From Flagellimonas algicola (GTDB taxonomy: Bacteria; Bacteroidota; Bacteroidia; Flavobacteriales; Flavobacteriaceae): a DNA stretch of 64,000 nucleotides. Made by a program: the position numbers and the translations under genes. Where the stretch lies: assembly GCF_005937185.1 (NCBI RefSeq), contig NZ_VCNI01000002.1, positions 62,001 to 126,000 of the forward strand. Reading direction: 5' to 3'. The notes beneath the pieces were generated by a model. That model was not told where the DNA came from. It made no database searches and was given only the letters and a program-made list of their open reading frames with translations. Positions 35,517 through 45,131 of the stretch are shown here, piece by piece (positions within the stretch are counted from its first letter, which is position 1; every line of letters starts with the position of its first letter).

Positions 35517-36311
35517 CTAGATTATTGATTCTATTGAATTTTTGATTTTCTTCTGTACTGTGGTATCCAACTTTCTTTCCTGGAGCAATTGCCTAAAAGG
35601 TTCAATGGATGCTTTCTCTTGCAGGGCAACCATTAAGTTGGCCAATGTAATCTGAAGAATTGGCGATTCCTGATTTGGAATAGACTGCACCAACCCCTGA
35701 CGCACCACCGGTTGGTCTACATAATTGGTCAAAGATTCTATGGCCGCCAAGCGCACATTCACGTTGGAATCCTGGTTAAGGGTTTGAAGCAATGCCCTGA
35801 TTACAATTTCATCGGCATCTTCAAATTTGTTGGCTTCGCTTACGCCTTGCAATCGTTGATTGGCAGAAGGTTGTTCTAGCAAGGTCAAGACCAATTTCTG
35901 TCTAACACTTTCAGTTTCCTCATTGACCACCACATTGTCCACAGGTATCTCCTCGCTATTCGAATTCAAAAAATACCCCACAGCTATTCCCAGACTCAGG
36001 AGCAATAGTCCAAAAACCCATTGTGCCTTGGGGAATGGCCAAAGCCAAAGGGGAAACTTTTTGCTTGCAGATTTCTGGTGCTGCTTGTCCATTTCATTGG
36101 AAAGCATGTCAAAAAAAGTGGCATCCATGGCTTCAGAAGGTTCGGGTGTTTTTAGATTTCCCATCCTATCCCAAGTATCCATAAGTGCTTGCATTTCCAT
36201 CTGTAATGCTGGATTATCTTGTAACACTTTTTCAAACTCGTTCATCTCATCTTCATGCATACTTCCCGATAGATAATCCATCATTTGTATTTTCAATTGC
36301 TCCTTATCCAT
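35517..36311 (-). CDS. Single-pass membrane protein with HEAT repeats, likely anti-sigma factor
   Basis: A 264-residue protein with an N-terminal cytoplasmic part (MDYLSGSMHEDEMNEFEKVL, the layout of anti-sigma factor N-termini in Bacteroidota), one membrane helix at about 97-114, and a periplasmic part with HEAT-like repeats (VIRALLQTLNQDSNVNVRLAAIESL, ILQITLANLMVALQ). The typical zinc-binding HxxxCxxC is absent. It follows the ECF sigma gene by 4 bp, which strongly suggests it holds that sigma factor. The HEAT module as the sensory domain is unusual and may sense a protein partner, possibly the DUF4097 products; that last point is speculation. Confidence 0.75.
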   Translation of the reverse strand: MDKEQLKIQMMDYLSGSMHEDEMNEFEKVLQDNPALQMEMQALMDTWDRMGNLKTPEPSEAMDATFFDMLSNEMDKQHQKSASKKFPLWLWPFPKAQWVFGLLLLSLGIAVGYFLNSNSEEIPVDNVVVNEETESVRQKLVLTLLEQPSANQRLQGVSEANKFEDADEIVIRALLQTLNQDSNVNVRLAAIESLTNYVDQPVVRQGLVQSIPNQESPILQITLANLMVALQEKASIEPFRQLLQERKLDTTVQKKIKNSIESII

Positions 36312-36315
36312 GTCC

Positions 36316-36867
36316 TTAAACCGTTTCTAGTTGTAAAAAAATATTTCTTAACTCCTTCAAGGCCCTGTGTACTCTTACCTTGGCAGCACCTTCGGAACAT
36401 CCAATGGTTTCTCCAATTTCCTTGAACTTCATTTCCCTGTATTTACTTAGCACCAACAACTCCCGTTTTTCATCCGGTAATTGCGCCATAGCCCTTTTTA
36501 TTTGATAGGCCTTATCCTCCATATCTGCTTTATCCGAAAACCCATCCGTTACAACATGAACATCCTCGGGATCTGTTCCCGCTGCTATTTTGTTTCGTGC
36601 AGCTTTTTTGTGGTAGTCATAATTGACATTCCTGGCCATTCTGAACATCCAGGCCGCAAACGACCCATTTCCGGCGTACGAACTTCTATATTTGAGCATG
36701 CGTACGAAAACATTCTGAACCAAATCCTCACTAACTGATGGATTGTTGCCCAAGTTGTAAAAGAACCCAAAGAGCCGTTTTTTATGTCGCTCATACAACA
36801 AACCCAACTTATCCAAATCCCCGGATTTTACTTTGAGCATGAGCATGTCGTCGGTTAGGTTTTGCAA
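36316..36867 (-). CDS. ECF-type RNA polymerase sigma factor
   Basis: A 183-residue sigma-70 family protein of the extracytoplasmic type. Region 2 (about 25-95): LGLLYERHKKRLFGFFYNL, SEDLVQNVFVRMLKYRSSY, FAAWMFRMARNVNYDYHKK. Region 4 (about 125-178): LPDEKRELLVLSKYREMKFKEIGETIGCSEGAAKVRVHRAL. It is the first gene of an operon with the HEAT-repeat membrane protein and two DUF4097 genes, 3.1 kb in all with tight spacing. Its own target promoter cannot be recognised. It is divergent from pyrH. Confidence 0.93.
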   Translation of the reverse strand: MQNLTDDMLMLKVKSGDLDKLGLLYERHKKRLFGFFYNLGNNPSVSEDLVQNVFVRMLKYRSSYAGNGSFAAWMFRMARNVNYDYHKKAARNKIAAGTDPEDVHVVTDGFSDKADMEDKAYQIKRAMAQLPDEKRELLVLSKYREMKFKEIGETIGCSEGAAKVRVHRALKELRNIFLQLETV

Positions 36868-37031
36868 TTTGATGGTGTTTTTTTGGCTTGTTGAATGATA
36901 TACTGCCCATTTTTTGGATGGTTACAGAATCTATGATTTTTTTTGTTCAATTTGACGGAAAACCATCGCTAGTTCCACTAATTCCCATAAATATTTTTGA
37001 TTATTTTTGTCCGGACTTCAAGATATCCTCA

Positions 37032-37739
37032 ATGCAATACAAAAGAGTTTTACTAAAACTTAGTGGAGAAGCCCTAATGGGCGAACAACAATATGGAATA
37101 GATGCAAAACGGCTTGCTGAATATGCGGAAGACATAAAGGCCGTGATCGAAAAAGGAATTGAGGTTGCCATTGTCATTGGCGGAGGCAATATTTTTAGGG
37201 GACTTTCCGGAGCCAGCCAAGGCATGGATCGTGTGCAGGGAGATCATATGGGAATGTTGGCAACTGTCATCAATGGTCTGGCCTTACAAAGTGCCTTGGA
37301 ACTTCAGGGAGTGGAGACCCGATTGCAATCCGCAATCAAAATCAACGAAGTTGCCGAGCCATTTATTAGGAGAAGGGCCATACGCCATCTAGAAAAAGGC
37401 AGGGTGGTCATTTTTGGAGGTGGAACCGGAAATCCGTATTTCACCACAGATTCAGCCGCTGTATTACGTGCCATTGAAATCAAAGCCGATGTTATTCTCA
37501 AAGGCACCCGGGTGGATGGTATTTACACTTCAGATCCGGAGAAGGACAAAACAGCGACCAAATTTGATTCCATTTCCTTTAACGAAGTCCTTTCCAAAGG
37601 GTTGAAAGTCATGGACACCACCGCTTTCACCCTAAGCCAAGAAAATGAGCTACCCATTGTGGTTTTTGATATGAACACAAGGGGCAACCTTATGCGAATA
37701 GTCTCTGGGGAGAACATTGGAACCGTTGTCAATCTCTAA
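37032..37739 (+). CDS. pyrH: UMP kinase
   Basis: A 235-residue amino-acid-kinase-fold enzyme that phosphorylates UMP to UDP. It starts [17 protein letters not shown], followed by [47 protein letters not shown] and [13 protein letters not shown], all standard. The frame is open back to 36888, but the conserved N-terminus fixes the ATG at 37032. Two TATTTTTG boxes (36992-36999 and 37002-37009) lie just upstream as possible -7 elements without a clear -33. It precedes frr by 42 bp, a conserved pairing. Confidence 0.98.
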   Translation: MQYKRVLLKLSGEALMGEQQYGIDAKRLAEYAEDIKAVIEKGIEVAIVIGGGNIFRGLSGASQGMDRVQGDHMGMLATVINGLALQSALELQGVETRLQSAIKINEVAEPFIRRRAIRHLEKGRVVIFGGGTGNPYFTTDSAAVLRAIEIKADVILKGTRVDGIYTSDPEKDKTATKFDSISFNEVLSKGLKVMDTTAFTLSQENELPIVVFDMNTRGNLMRIVSGENIGTVVNL

Positions 37740-37781
37740 ATTTGGTACAAGGTTTGATGCCAGAAGTAAATATTTAAGATT

Positions 37782-38336
37782 ATGAACGAAGAAGTAACTT
37801 TTATTCTTGACACCACCAAAGAAAGTATGGAAGGGAGCATATCCCATTTGGAAAAGGCCTTGGTTAAGATTCGTGCGGGTAAAGCCAGTCCTGTAATGCT
37901 TTCAACCGTAATGGTGGAATATTACGGGTCGCCCACACCGCTTTCCCAGGTATCAAACATCAATACTCCAGATGCACGGACCATATCCGTACAACCTTGG
38001 GAAAAGTCACTTCTTCCAGAAATAGAAACCGCCATTATGAATGCCAATCTTGGCTTTAATCCCATGAACAATGGTGAAATGGTCATTATCAACGTACCTC
38101 CTTTAACGGAAGAACGTAGAATACAACTGGTAAAGCAAGCTAAATCCGAGGCCGAGGATGCCAAGGTGGGCATTAGAAATGCTAGGCAAGATGCGAACAA
38201 GGAGCTCAAGAAGCTGGAAATCTCAGAAGATTTGTTGAGCAATGCGGAAGTTGATGTCCAAGAGTTAACCGACACCTTCAGCAAAAAAGTGGACGATATC
38301 CTTTCTGTGAAAGAGACAGAAATCATGAAGGTTTAG
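37782..38336 (+). CDS. frr: Ribosome recycling factor
   Basis: A 184-residue protein that splits post-termination ribosomes together with EF-G. It has the three-helix bundle motifs SMEGSISHLEKALVKIRAGKASP, the small beta domain (YYGSPTPLSQVSNINTPDA, PWEKSLLPEIETAIMNANLG), and PPLTEERRIQLVKQAKSEAEDAKVGIRN. Normal length. Located after pyrH as in many bacteria. Confidence 0.99.
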   Translation: MNEEVTFILDTTKESMEGSISHLEKALVKIRAGKASPVMLSTVMVEYYGSPTPLSQVSNINTPDARTISVQPWEKSLLPEIETAIMNANLGFNPMNNGEMVIINVPPLTEERRIQLVKQAKSEAEDAKVGIRNARQDANKELKKLEISEDLLSNAEVDVQELTDTFSKKVDDILSVKETEIMKV

Positions 38337-38386
38337 GCGCTTTAAACAACCCTTGGCGATCTTTAGGAACACAACCAATCATTTTC

Positions 38387-38394
38387 TACCTTTG
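38387..38394 (+). promoter_or_regulatory. -7 box upstream of the RND transporter gene
   Basis: TACCTTTG matches TANNTTTG and ends 17 bp before the ATG at 38412. No TTG is present at the usual -33 distance, so confidence is moderate. Confidence 0.4.
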
Positions 38395-38411
38395 CGCCCA
38401 ATAAAAATCGT

Positions 38412-40808
38412 ATGGTAGCAAAGCTTACAAGAGGATTTTGGCCCACGGTCGCACGTCTAATTCTGCGCAATAGAATCTTGATTCTTCTTGGGGTTGCCGC
38501 CTTTACGGTCTTCTTGGCCATGCAGTGGAAGAACATGCAGTTCTCCAATACGGAAGCCAACATTCTGCCAGATGACCACCCAGCTACGGTACAGTACAAT
38601 GCCTTCAAGAGCATTTTTGGTGAGGAAGGTAATGCCATAGTACTGGCCATTAGGGATTCCGCTTTATTTACCCCCAGTAACTTCAATAGGTGGAACAAAC
38701 TGAGCAAGCAATTGGATGCTTTCCCAGAAATTGACTACGTTATTTCCACAGACAATCTCAAAGTTCTAAGAAAAGATAATGAACAGCAGGTGTTTGTCAT
38801 GGAGCCACTTATTGAGGAAACACCCCAGACCGAGGAGGAGATTAATGCCATAAGAACCCATCTTTTTAAGGAACTTCCTTTCTATGACAATCTGATCTAT
38901 AACGCTGAAAGTGAAACCATCCAAACCATAATTTACCTGGATAAGGACATTATGAACACCGCCGTTCGGAATGAATTTATCCTCAATGATTTGGGAGATT
39001 TGGTCAAGATTTTTGAAGAAGAAACCAACTTGGACGTTCGTGTTTCCGGAATGCCATACATCAGAACTTGGAATACCAAATCCATTGTTGATGAAATTGG
39101 CATCTTTATAGTGGCCGCCCTTTTCGTAACATCCATTATTTTCTTTTTCTTCTTTAGGAGTTTTAGGGCAACCTTTATCTCCATGTTTGTTGTAATTATA
39201 GGGGTGATGTGGGCCTTCGGAATCTTGGGTCTTTTCCAATATGAAATAACCATACTCACAGCGCTTATTCCACCCTTGATCATTGTAATAGGAATCCCCA
39301 ATTGCATCTTCCTGATCAATAAATACCAGCAAGAAGTCAAAAAACACGGGAACCAGGCCCTTTCGCTGCAGAGGGTCATCTCCAAAATTGGGAATGCCAC
39401 TTTGATGACCAATATCACAACGGCTTCCGGATTTGCCACTTTTATAATTCTTGACAGCGATCTACTAAAGGAATTCGGTATTGTAGCTTCCATTAACATT
39501 GTTGGGATTTTTATTCTTTCCCTATTGATCATCCCCATTCTGTACAGTTTTATGCCGCTTCCCAAGACCAAGCACTTAAAACACTTGAACAAAAAGTGGA
39601 TTGATATTTTCGTCAATTGGATGGAACATATCGTAAGAAATCATAGAATTGGCGTTTATATTACCTCGGTGATTGTTCTGGTATTGAGTATTATCGGGAT
39701 TTACCAAATAGAAATTACCGGTAGTAGAATAGAAGACCTCCCCAAAAACACGCACTACTTTAAAGATATCCGCTTTTTTGAGGAAGAGTTTGATGGTATT
39801 ATGCCCATGGAAATTGTGGTGGACACCAAGCGAAAAAATGGGGTTACCAAACCAGCCACTCTTAGGCGAATGAATCAATTGGGAACCGTTATTGAGGAAA
39901 TACCGGAACTGTCCAAGCCAGTTTCCGTGGTCAATCTGGTAAAATACTCCAAGCAGGCGTTTTACAACGGTATACCTAAATATTATCAGCTCCCCACATC
40001 GCAGGAAAACACCTTTATCATGGATATGGTTAGAAAGTCATCAAGCGACGGTGACCTTCTTGAAAGTTTTGTGGATAGCACTGGGCAAACAGCCCGGTTG
40101 ACCACCTATATGCGGGATGTGAAGATTGACCGTATGGAGGAAATTGAGAAAGATGTACAGGAATCCATCACCAAATTCTTTCCCTCGGAACGATTTAATG
40201 TATACATGACCGGTAAGGCCTTATTGTTTCTTAAGGGCACGAGATACCTAGTCAAAAATCTACTTTTGTCACTGGCTCTGGCTATTGGACTTATTTCATT
40301 GTTCATGGCCTATTTGTTCCGTTCGTTCCGAATGATAGTCATTTCATTGGTTCCCAACCTGCTTCCGCTAGTCATTACTGCTGGGGTAATGGGATATCTG
40401 GGTGTGCCCATCAAACCATCTACCATTTTGGTGTTCAGCATCGCATTTGGAATCTCAGTGGATGATACCATTCACTTTTTGGCCAAATACCGACAGGAAC
40501 TGGCCACACACAAATGGCATATCAAAAGATCTGTATATGCCGCACTTCGGGAGACCGGGGTAAGTATGTTCTACACCTCCATTGTTCTGTTCTTTGGATT
40601 TTCCGTATTCATCATTTCAAGTTTTGGAGGCACTAAGGCTCTGGGGGGACTAGTATCCGCTACTTTACTCTTCGCCATGCTCGCGAACTTGATTCTGCTT
40701 CCGTCCTTACTGCTATCATTGGAACGAAGCATTGCCAACAAGCAAGTACTCAAAAAACCGCAGATAGATATCCTTCCGCAGGAAGAAGTCAATATCAAGG
40801 ACAAATAG
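38412..40808 (+). CDS. RND/MMPL-family transporter
   Basis: A 798-residue inner-membrane protein with the two-fold RND layout: a first helix (about 21-40), a periplasmic loop (to ~215), a block of five to six helices (~220-390, including FFFFFRSFRATFISMFVVIIGVMWAFG in part), a helix at ~415-435, a second periplasmic loop (~440-620), and a second helix block (~625-780) with FGISVDDTIHFLAKYRQE, the conserved GxxxDD of the proton relay. It belongs to the MMPL/HAE3-like group that exports hydrophobic compounds or hopanoids; the substrate is unknown. No membrane-fusion or TolC partner is adjacent, consistent with HAE3/MMPL members that act alone. Confidence 0.88.
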   Translation: MVAKLTRGFWPTVARLILRNRILILLGVAAFTVFLAMQWKNMQFSNTEANILPDDHPATVQYNAFKSIFGEEGNAIVLAIRDSALFTPSNFNRWNKLSKQLDAFPEIDYVISTDNLKVLRKDNEQQVFVMEPLIEETPQTEEEINAIRTHLFKELPFYDNLIYNAESETIQTIIYLDKDIMNTAVRNEFILNDLGDLVKIFEEETNLDVRVSGMPYIRTWNTKSIVDEIGIFIVAALFVTSIIFFFFFRSFRATFISMFVVIIGVMWAFGILGLFQYEITILTALIPPLIIVIGIPNCIFLINKYQQEVKKHGNQALSLQRVISKIGNATLMTNITTASGFATFIILDSDLLKEFGIVASINIVGIFILSLLIIPILYSFMPLPKTKHLKHLNKKWIDIFVNWMEHIVRNHRIGVYITSVIVLVLSIIGIYQIEITGSRIEDLPKNTHYFKDIRFFEEEFDGIMPMEIVVDTKRKNGVTKPATLRRMNQLGTVIEEIPELSKPVSVVNLVKYSKQAFYNGIPKYYQLPTSQENTFIMDMVRKSSSDGDLLESFVDSTGQTARLTTYMRDVKIDRMEEIEKDVQESITKFFPSERFNVYMTGKALLFLKGTRYLVKNLLLSLALAIGLISLFMAYLFRSFRMIVISLVPNLLPLVITAGVMGYLGVPIKPSTILVFSIAFGISVDDTIHFLAKYRQELATHKWHIKRSVYAALRETGVSMFYTSIVLFFGFSVFIISSFGGTKALGGLVSATLLFAMLANLILLPSLLLSLERSIANKQVLKKPQIDILPQEEVNIKDK

Positions 40809-40894
40809 CCACAAGGACTGTTTTAATTGCAGTTTACGTGTTATCCTTTTTGACCAAAAAGCTATCTTTACCGCTTAATTTACCATAGATTATA

Positions 40895-42328
40895 ATGAAG
40901 TCTTATTCTGTAAAAGAACTGCTTGCAAAGCAACCGATTGGAGAAAGTGTAGAGGTGAACGGATGGGTAAAAACCTTTAGAAGCAACCGTTTTGTGGCAC
41001 TAAATGATGGGTCTACGATTCACAACCTTCAATGTGTCATCGATTTTGAAAATTTTGATGAGAATTTGCTTAAGCAGATATCCACTGGTGCTGCCTTAAA
41101 GATATCCGGGCCCCTTGTTGAAAGCCAGGGAAGAGGCCAGAGTGTGGAGATACAGGCAGCAGATGTTTTTGTCCATGGTACCGCTGATCCGGAAACCTAT
41201 CCAATTCAACCCAAAAAACACTCTTTGGAATTTCTACGGGAAAAAGCGCATTTACGGGTACGTACCAATACGTTTTCTGCAGTAATGCGGGTACGATCGG
41301 CCTTGGCTTTTGCCGTTCACCAGTATTTTCAGCAGAATGGTTTCTATTATATGCACCCCCCAATAATTACAGGTTCCGATGCTGAGGGAGCTGGAGAAAT
41401 GTTTAGGGTAACTACTCTGGAACCACAAAATACCCCTTTAACAGAAGACGGAGCAGTTGATTATTCCCAAGACTTCTTTGGAAAGGAGACCAACTTGACC
41501 GTTTCTGGGCAATTGGAAGCAGAAACTTATGCCATGGGATTGGGCAAAGTGTACACCTTCGGCCCCACGTTTAGGGCAGAAAATTCCAATACTTCCAGAC
41601 ACTTGGCGGAGTTCTGGATGATAGAACCGGAAATGGCTTTCTATGACCTGGACGCCAACATGGATTTGGCAGAGGATTTTATTCAATCCATTCTTACATA
41701 TGTATTGGAGAACTGCAAGGATGACCTGGAATTTTTGGAAAAGCGTCTTTTGGATGAAGAAAAATCCAAGCCCCAAAACGAAAGATCAGAGATGGCGCTT
41801 ATCGAAAAGCTTAAGTTTATTGTGGACAACAACTTTAAGCGTGTAAGCTACACGGAAGCTATAGACATTTTAAGAAACAGCAAACCCAACAAGAAAAAGA
41901 AATTCCAGTTCCCTATTAACGAATGGGGCGCAGACCTTCAAAGCGAACATGAGCGTTTCTTGGTGGAAAAGCACTTTAAGTGTCCCGTAATCCTGTTTGA
42001 TTATCCGGCCAATATCAAAGCGTTCTATATGCGATTGAACGAGGATGGTAAAACCGTTCGGGCCATGGATGTTTTGTTTCCCGGGATTGGAGAAATTGTG
42101 GGAGGTTCGCAAAGAGAGGAACGCTTGGAAGTACTCCAACAAAAAATCAAAGCTCTTGATATTGATGAGAAGGAGTTGTGGTGGTATCTAGATCTTAGAC
42201 GTTTTGGAACCGCCGTTCACAGTGGATTTGGCCTTGGATTTGAAAGGATGGTCCAATTTGCCACGGGAATGGGAAATATCCGCGATGTCATCCCCTACCC
42301 TAGGTTCCCACAAAATGCGGAATTTTAA
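40895..42328 (+). CDS. asnS: Asparaginyl-tRNA synthetase
   Basis: A 477-residue class IIb synthetase that charges tRNA-Asn. The N-terminal OB-fold domain (VEVNGWVKTFRSNRFVALNDG) is followed by the catalytic core with motif 2 (TFGPTFRAENSNTSRHLAEF, then WMIEPE) and motif 3 (GFGLGFERMVQFATG). It has the small insertion usual for bacterial AsnS. The TFRAENSNT and RHLAEFWM residues distinguish it from AspS. It is 43 bp upstream of rpoN, so they may form one transcript. Confidence 0.98.
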   Translation: MKSYSVKELLAKQPIGESVEVNGWVKTFRSNRFVALNDGSTIHNLQCVIDFENFDENLLKQISTGAALKISGPLVESQGRGQSVEIQAADVFVHGTADPETYPIQPKKHSLEFLREKAHLRVRTNTFSAVMRVRSALAFAVHQYFQQNGFYYMHPPIITGSDAEGAGEMFRVTTLEPQNTPLTEDGAVDYSQDFFGKETNLTVSGQLEAETYAMGLGKVYTFGPTFRAENSNTSRHLAEFWMIEPEMAFYDLDANMDLAEDFIQSILTYVLENCKDDLEFLEKRLLDEEKSKPQNERSEMALIEKLKFIVDNNFKRVSYTEAIDILRNSKPNKKKKFQFPINEWGADLQSEHERFLVEKHFKCPVILFDYPANIKAFYMRLNEDGKTVRAMDVLFPGIGEIVGGSQREERLEVLQQKIKALDIDEKELWWYLDLRRFGTAVHSGFGLGFERMVQFATGMGNIRDVIPYPRFPQNAEF

Positions 42329-42371
42329 TAGGATTGCGTAATTTTATAAGAAAGCAATACGGTAGTTTTTT

Positions 42372-43829
42372 ATGCTAAAACAACATCTTCAATTCAAGCT
42401 TTCCCAGAAACTGTCCCCGCAGCAGATTCAGCTTATGAAGTTGATTCAATTGCCTACTCAGGCCTTTGAACAACGGTTAAAGCAAGAATTGGAGGAAAAC
42501 CCTGCCTTGGAGAGTGGAAAAGAGGAAAAGGAAGGCTTGGATGACGCATATGAGGACGCCTATGACGATTCAACTGACAGCGAAACCATATCTGCTGAGG
42601 AAATTAATATAGACGACTACCTTAGTGATGATGAGATTCCTGACTATCGGACGCAGACCAGCAACTACAGTGCAGATGATGACGAAAAGAGCATCCCTTA
42701 TGCCTCCGGTATTTCGTTTAACCAATATTTGATCAACCAGCTCAACACCATTTATCTGGATGACCAGGAATGGGCCATTGCCGAGTTTTTAGTGGGAAGT
42801 GTGGATGAAAGTGGCTATATCCGTAGACCCCTCTCAGACATTATGGACGATTTGGCCTTTACCCAGAATATTTACGTGGAGGAAACGGACATTGAAGCAG
42901 TTCTGAGAACAGTTCAGGAATTGGACCCCCCTGGTGTCGGAGCAAGATCATTGGGAGAGTGCTTGATTATCCAGCTCAAAAGAAAGGAAAAAACCCCGGC
43001 AGTGGAATTGGCCATAACCATTTTGGAAAAATCTTTTGATCAATTTACAAAGAAGCACTATTCCAAACTACTGCAAAAACATCATATCAGTGAGGAAGAG
43101 CTCAAAGAAGCCATTTCGGAAATTGAGAAATTGAATCCAAAACCTGGCGGCTCTTATGCTGGGAGTACTCGTATCATTGAACATATTGTTCCTGATTTCT
43201 CCATCAAAATTGTTGAAGGGGAATTGGAGCTGACCCTGAATGGAAGAAACGCTCCGGAATTGCACGTAAGCCGTGATTATAGCAATATGTTGGAAGGTTA
43301 CAAAAATTCCAAGGAAAAGTCCAAGGCCCAGAAAGACACGGTTCTTTTTATCAAGCAAAAATTGGATGCGGCTAAATGGTTTATTGACGCGATCAAACAA
43401 CGGCAGCAAACCCTGTATGTGACCATGAGCTCCATTATGAATTACCAACGGGATTATTTCTTAACTGGGGATGAGCGCAAGTTACGCCCCATGATTCTCA
43501 AAGATATTGCGGATCAAATTGGCATGGATGTTTCCACGGTATCAAGGGTTGCAAACAGTAAATATGTGGACACTCCTTATGGTACCAAACTGATTAAGGA
43601 GTATTTCTCAGAGTCCATGAAAAATGAGCAGGGAGAAGATGTCTCAACCAAGGAAATCAAAAAAATATTGGAAACTGTCATTGGGGAGGAAGAAAAGAAA
43701 AAACCTTTAACTGACGATAAATTAGCTAAAATATTAAAGGAAAGAGGGTATCCCATAGCAAGGAGAACTGTCGCCAAATACCGAGAGCAGCTAGGAATAC
43801 CTGTGGCGAGGTTAAGAAAGCAAATCTAA
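42372..43829 (+). CDS. rpoN: RNA polymerase sigma-54 factor
   Basis: A 485-residue sigma-54. Region I is Gln/Leu-rich (LKQHLQFKLSQKLSPQQIQL), followed by an acidic region II (about 50-110), the core-binding domain (SGISFNQYLINQL, LDPPGVGARSLGECLIIQL), and the DNA-binding part with the helix-turn-helix (ADQIGMDVSTVSRVANSKYV) and RpoN box (ARRTVAKYRE near 465-474). It overlaps the following gene by one base (TAATG). I found no clear -24/-12 promoter (TGGCAC-N5-TTGC) in the window, so its targets lie elsewhere. Confidence 0.98.
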   Translation: MLKQHLQFKLSQKLSPQQIQLMKLIQLPTQAFEQRLKQELEENPALESGKEEKEGLDDAYEDAYDDSTDSETISAEEINIDDYLSDDEIPDYRTQTSNYSADDDEKSIPYASGISFNQYLINQLNTIYLDDQEWAIAEFLVGSVDESGYIRRPLSDIMDDLAFTQNIYVEETDIEAVLRTVQELDPPGVGARSLGECLIIQLKRKEKTPAVELAITILEKSFDQFTKKHYSKLLQKHHISEEELKEAISEIEKLNPKPGGSYAGSTRIIEHIVPDFSIKIVEGELELTLNGRNAPELHVSRDYSNMLEGYKNSKEKSKAQKDTVLFIKQKLDAAKWFIDAIKQRQQTLYVTMSSIMNYQRDYFLTGDERKLRPMILKDIADQIGMDVSTVSRVANSKYVDTPYGTKLIKEYFSESMKNEQGEDVSTKEIKKILETVIGEEEKKKPLTDDKLAKILKERGYPIARRTVAKYREQLGIPVARLRKQI

Positions 43830-44431
43830 TGCATCATTTCCTCAACATTATCTCCTACATTTTTCACCCCTTGTTTATCCCCATTGGAGGAACATTGCTC
43901 TTCTTCAGGTTAACCCCGTACAGTACCTTAGAGGTGCAAAGCGGTAATATTCTTCCCATTTTCATTCTTACGGTAATTATCCCGATAATTTTCTTTCTTA
44001 TCCTGAAAAACCTTGGAGTCATCAAATCCATTTTCCTACCCACCCTCCAAGAACGCAAATATCCCTTATATATCAGCTGCATACTACTGCTAATGATTTT
44101 GTACAAGGTAATCCCCAACAACTACGTGAATGAGCTTTTCTTCTTTTTCACTGGTTTATTGACCGCAACAGGAGCTGCCTTGATATTGCTTTTTCTCAAA
44201 TTCAAGACCAGCATGCATTTACTGGGTATGGGAAGCTTGCTAATGTTCATGATTGGACTTAGTATCCATTTTGAACAAAACATCACCCTTGGTATAAGTT
44301 TGTTTACCCTATTGACCGGACTTGTGGCAACTTCCAGATTATATCTTAAAGCCCACAGTAAAGCTGAATTGTTAATAGGATTTGTGGTCGGGGTAGGCTC
44401 CCAACTGCTCATATTAAAGTACTGGCTATAA
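43829..44431 (+). CDS. Multi-pass membrane protein, PAP2-like
   Basis: A 200-residue protein with about six hydrophobic helices. Near the C-terminus SRLYLKAHSKAELLIG matches the spacing of the third PAP2 phosphatase motif (SRxxxxxHxxxDxxxG) with Glu for Asp. ERKYPL and TSMHLLG earlier sit roughly where motifs 1 and 2 belong but are degenerate. It may be a divergent lipid-phosphatase-like protein or an inactive relative. Its ATG overlaps the rpoN stop (TAATG), so it is translationally coupled to sigma-54; why is not known. It overlaps the convergent beta-barrel gene by 6 bp. Confidence 0.7.
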   Translation: MHHFLNIISYIFHPLFIPIGGTLLFFRLTPYSTLEVQSGNILPIFILTVIIPIIFFLILKNLGVIKSIFLPTLQERKYPLYISCILLLMILYKVIPNNYVNELFFFFTGLLTATGAALILLFLKFKTSMHLLGMGSLLMFMIGLSIHFEQNITLGISLFTLLTGLVATSRLYLKAHSKAELLIGFVVGVGSQLLILKYWL

Positions 44432-45118
44432 AATGTAAAAAATCAACCCGATGCGCAACACGCGCATATCTATAGGTACCCCGTCTTCAATTTGGGTTCC
44501 ATCTTCCAGCAAGGGATTTAGGGCATAATAGGCATGAATATTCCAGGTGTTGTAGCCAAAACTCAAGGTCAATCCGTATTGCAATTTCTGGATATCACTA
44601 TTCGAAAATCCCTCAGCTCCAGTTTCATCCATCACCAACCTTGATCTTCCGGAAAAGACATAACCCAACTTACCTCCGGCATAAATTCTCCAAAACTTAT
44701 ATTCTTCTGGAGTTGATGTACGCCATCTAATTTCCAAGGGAACTTCAACGGTATGGGTTTCCAATTTGCTTCGAACAATGTCGTCCGTACTCACCACTTC
44801 ATAAGTGATGGCATCCCCAACTTGAGTGGCTTTAATATTGGTATAGTAAGAATTGACGGCATAACCCAATCCAAGCCCCAATCCAACATTTCTTCTGCGT
44901 GATAGTGGAATATCCTTTATAAATCCCGTCTGTAGATTGTAGGAAAGACTTCTTTGAACCACATCCGTTGGCCTATCCAACAAAAAATTAAATCCCAAAC
45001 CAACATAGAACTGGTCTTCCAAGTATCGGTCATCCACTGACTGCGGAGTTTGGGCCGATATTCCGAAGATGGTAAACCAGCCCAAAAGCAATGTCATTAA
45101 AGAAGTCCAGTTCCTCAT
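44426..45118 (-). CDS. Outer-membrane beta-barrel protein (porin/PorT-like)
   Basis: A 230-residue exported protein with a signal peptide (MRNWTSLMTLLLGWFTIFGISAQ). The mature part alternates polar and hydrophobic residues in strands: QFYVGLGFNFLL, SYNLQTGFIKDIPL, NVGLGLGLGYAVNSYYTNI, VEVPLEIRWRTS, WRIYAGGKLGYVFSGRS, YGLTLSFGYNTWNIHAYYALNPL, RVLRIGLIFYIL. This is the eight-stranded OMP-beta-barrel pattern also seen in PorT, the type IX secretion accessory. A strict PorT assignment is not possible without comparison. The frame is open to 45151, but the signal peptide supports 45118. A strong terminator (45132-45166) separates it from the upstream ExbD pair. Confidence 0.78.
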   Translation of the reverse strand: MRNWTSLMTLLLGWFTIFGISAQTPQSVDDRYLEDQFYVGLGFNFLLDRPTDVVQRSLSYNLQTGFIKDIPLSRRRNVGLGLGLGYAVNSYYTNIKATQVGDAITYEVVSTDDIVRSKLETHTVEVPLEIRWRTSTPEEYKFWRIYAGGKLGYVFSGRSRLVMDETGAEGFSNSDIQKLQYGLTLSFGYNTWNIHAYYALNPLLEDGTQIEDGVPIDMRVLRIGLIFYIL

Positions 45119-45131
45119 AGGTAAACGCTCT

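Noticed and set aside
36992..37009. Two TATTTTTG boxes before pyrH as separate promoters
   Set aside because: No TTG lies at the right distance from either, so they are only mentioned in the pyrH entry.
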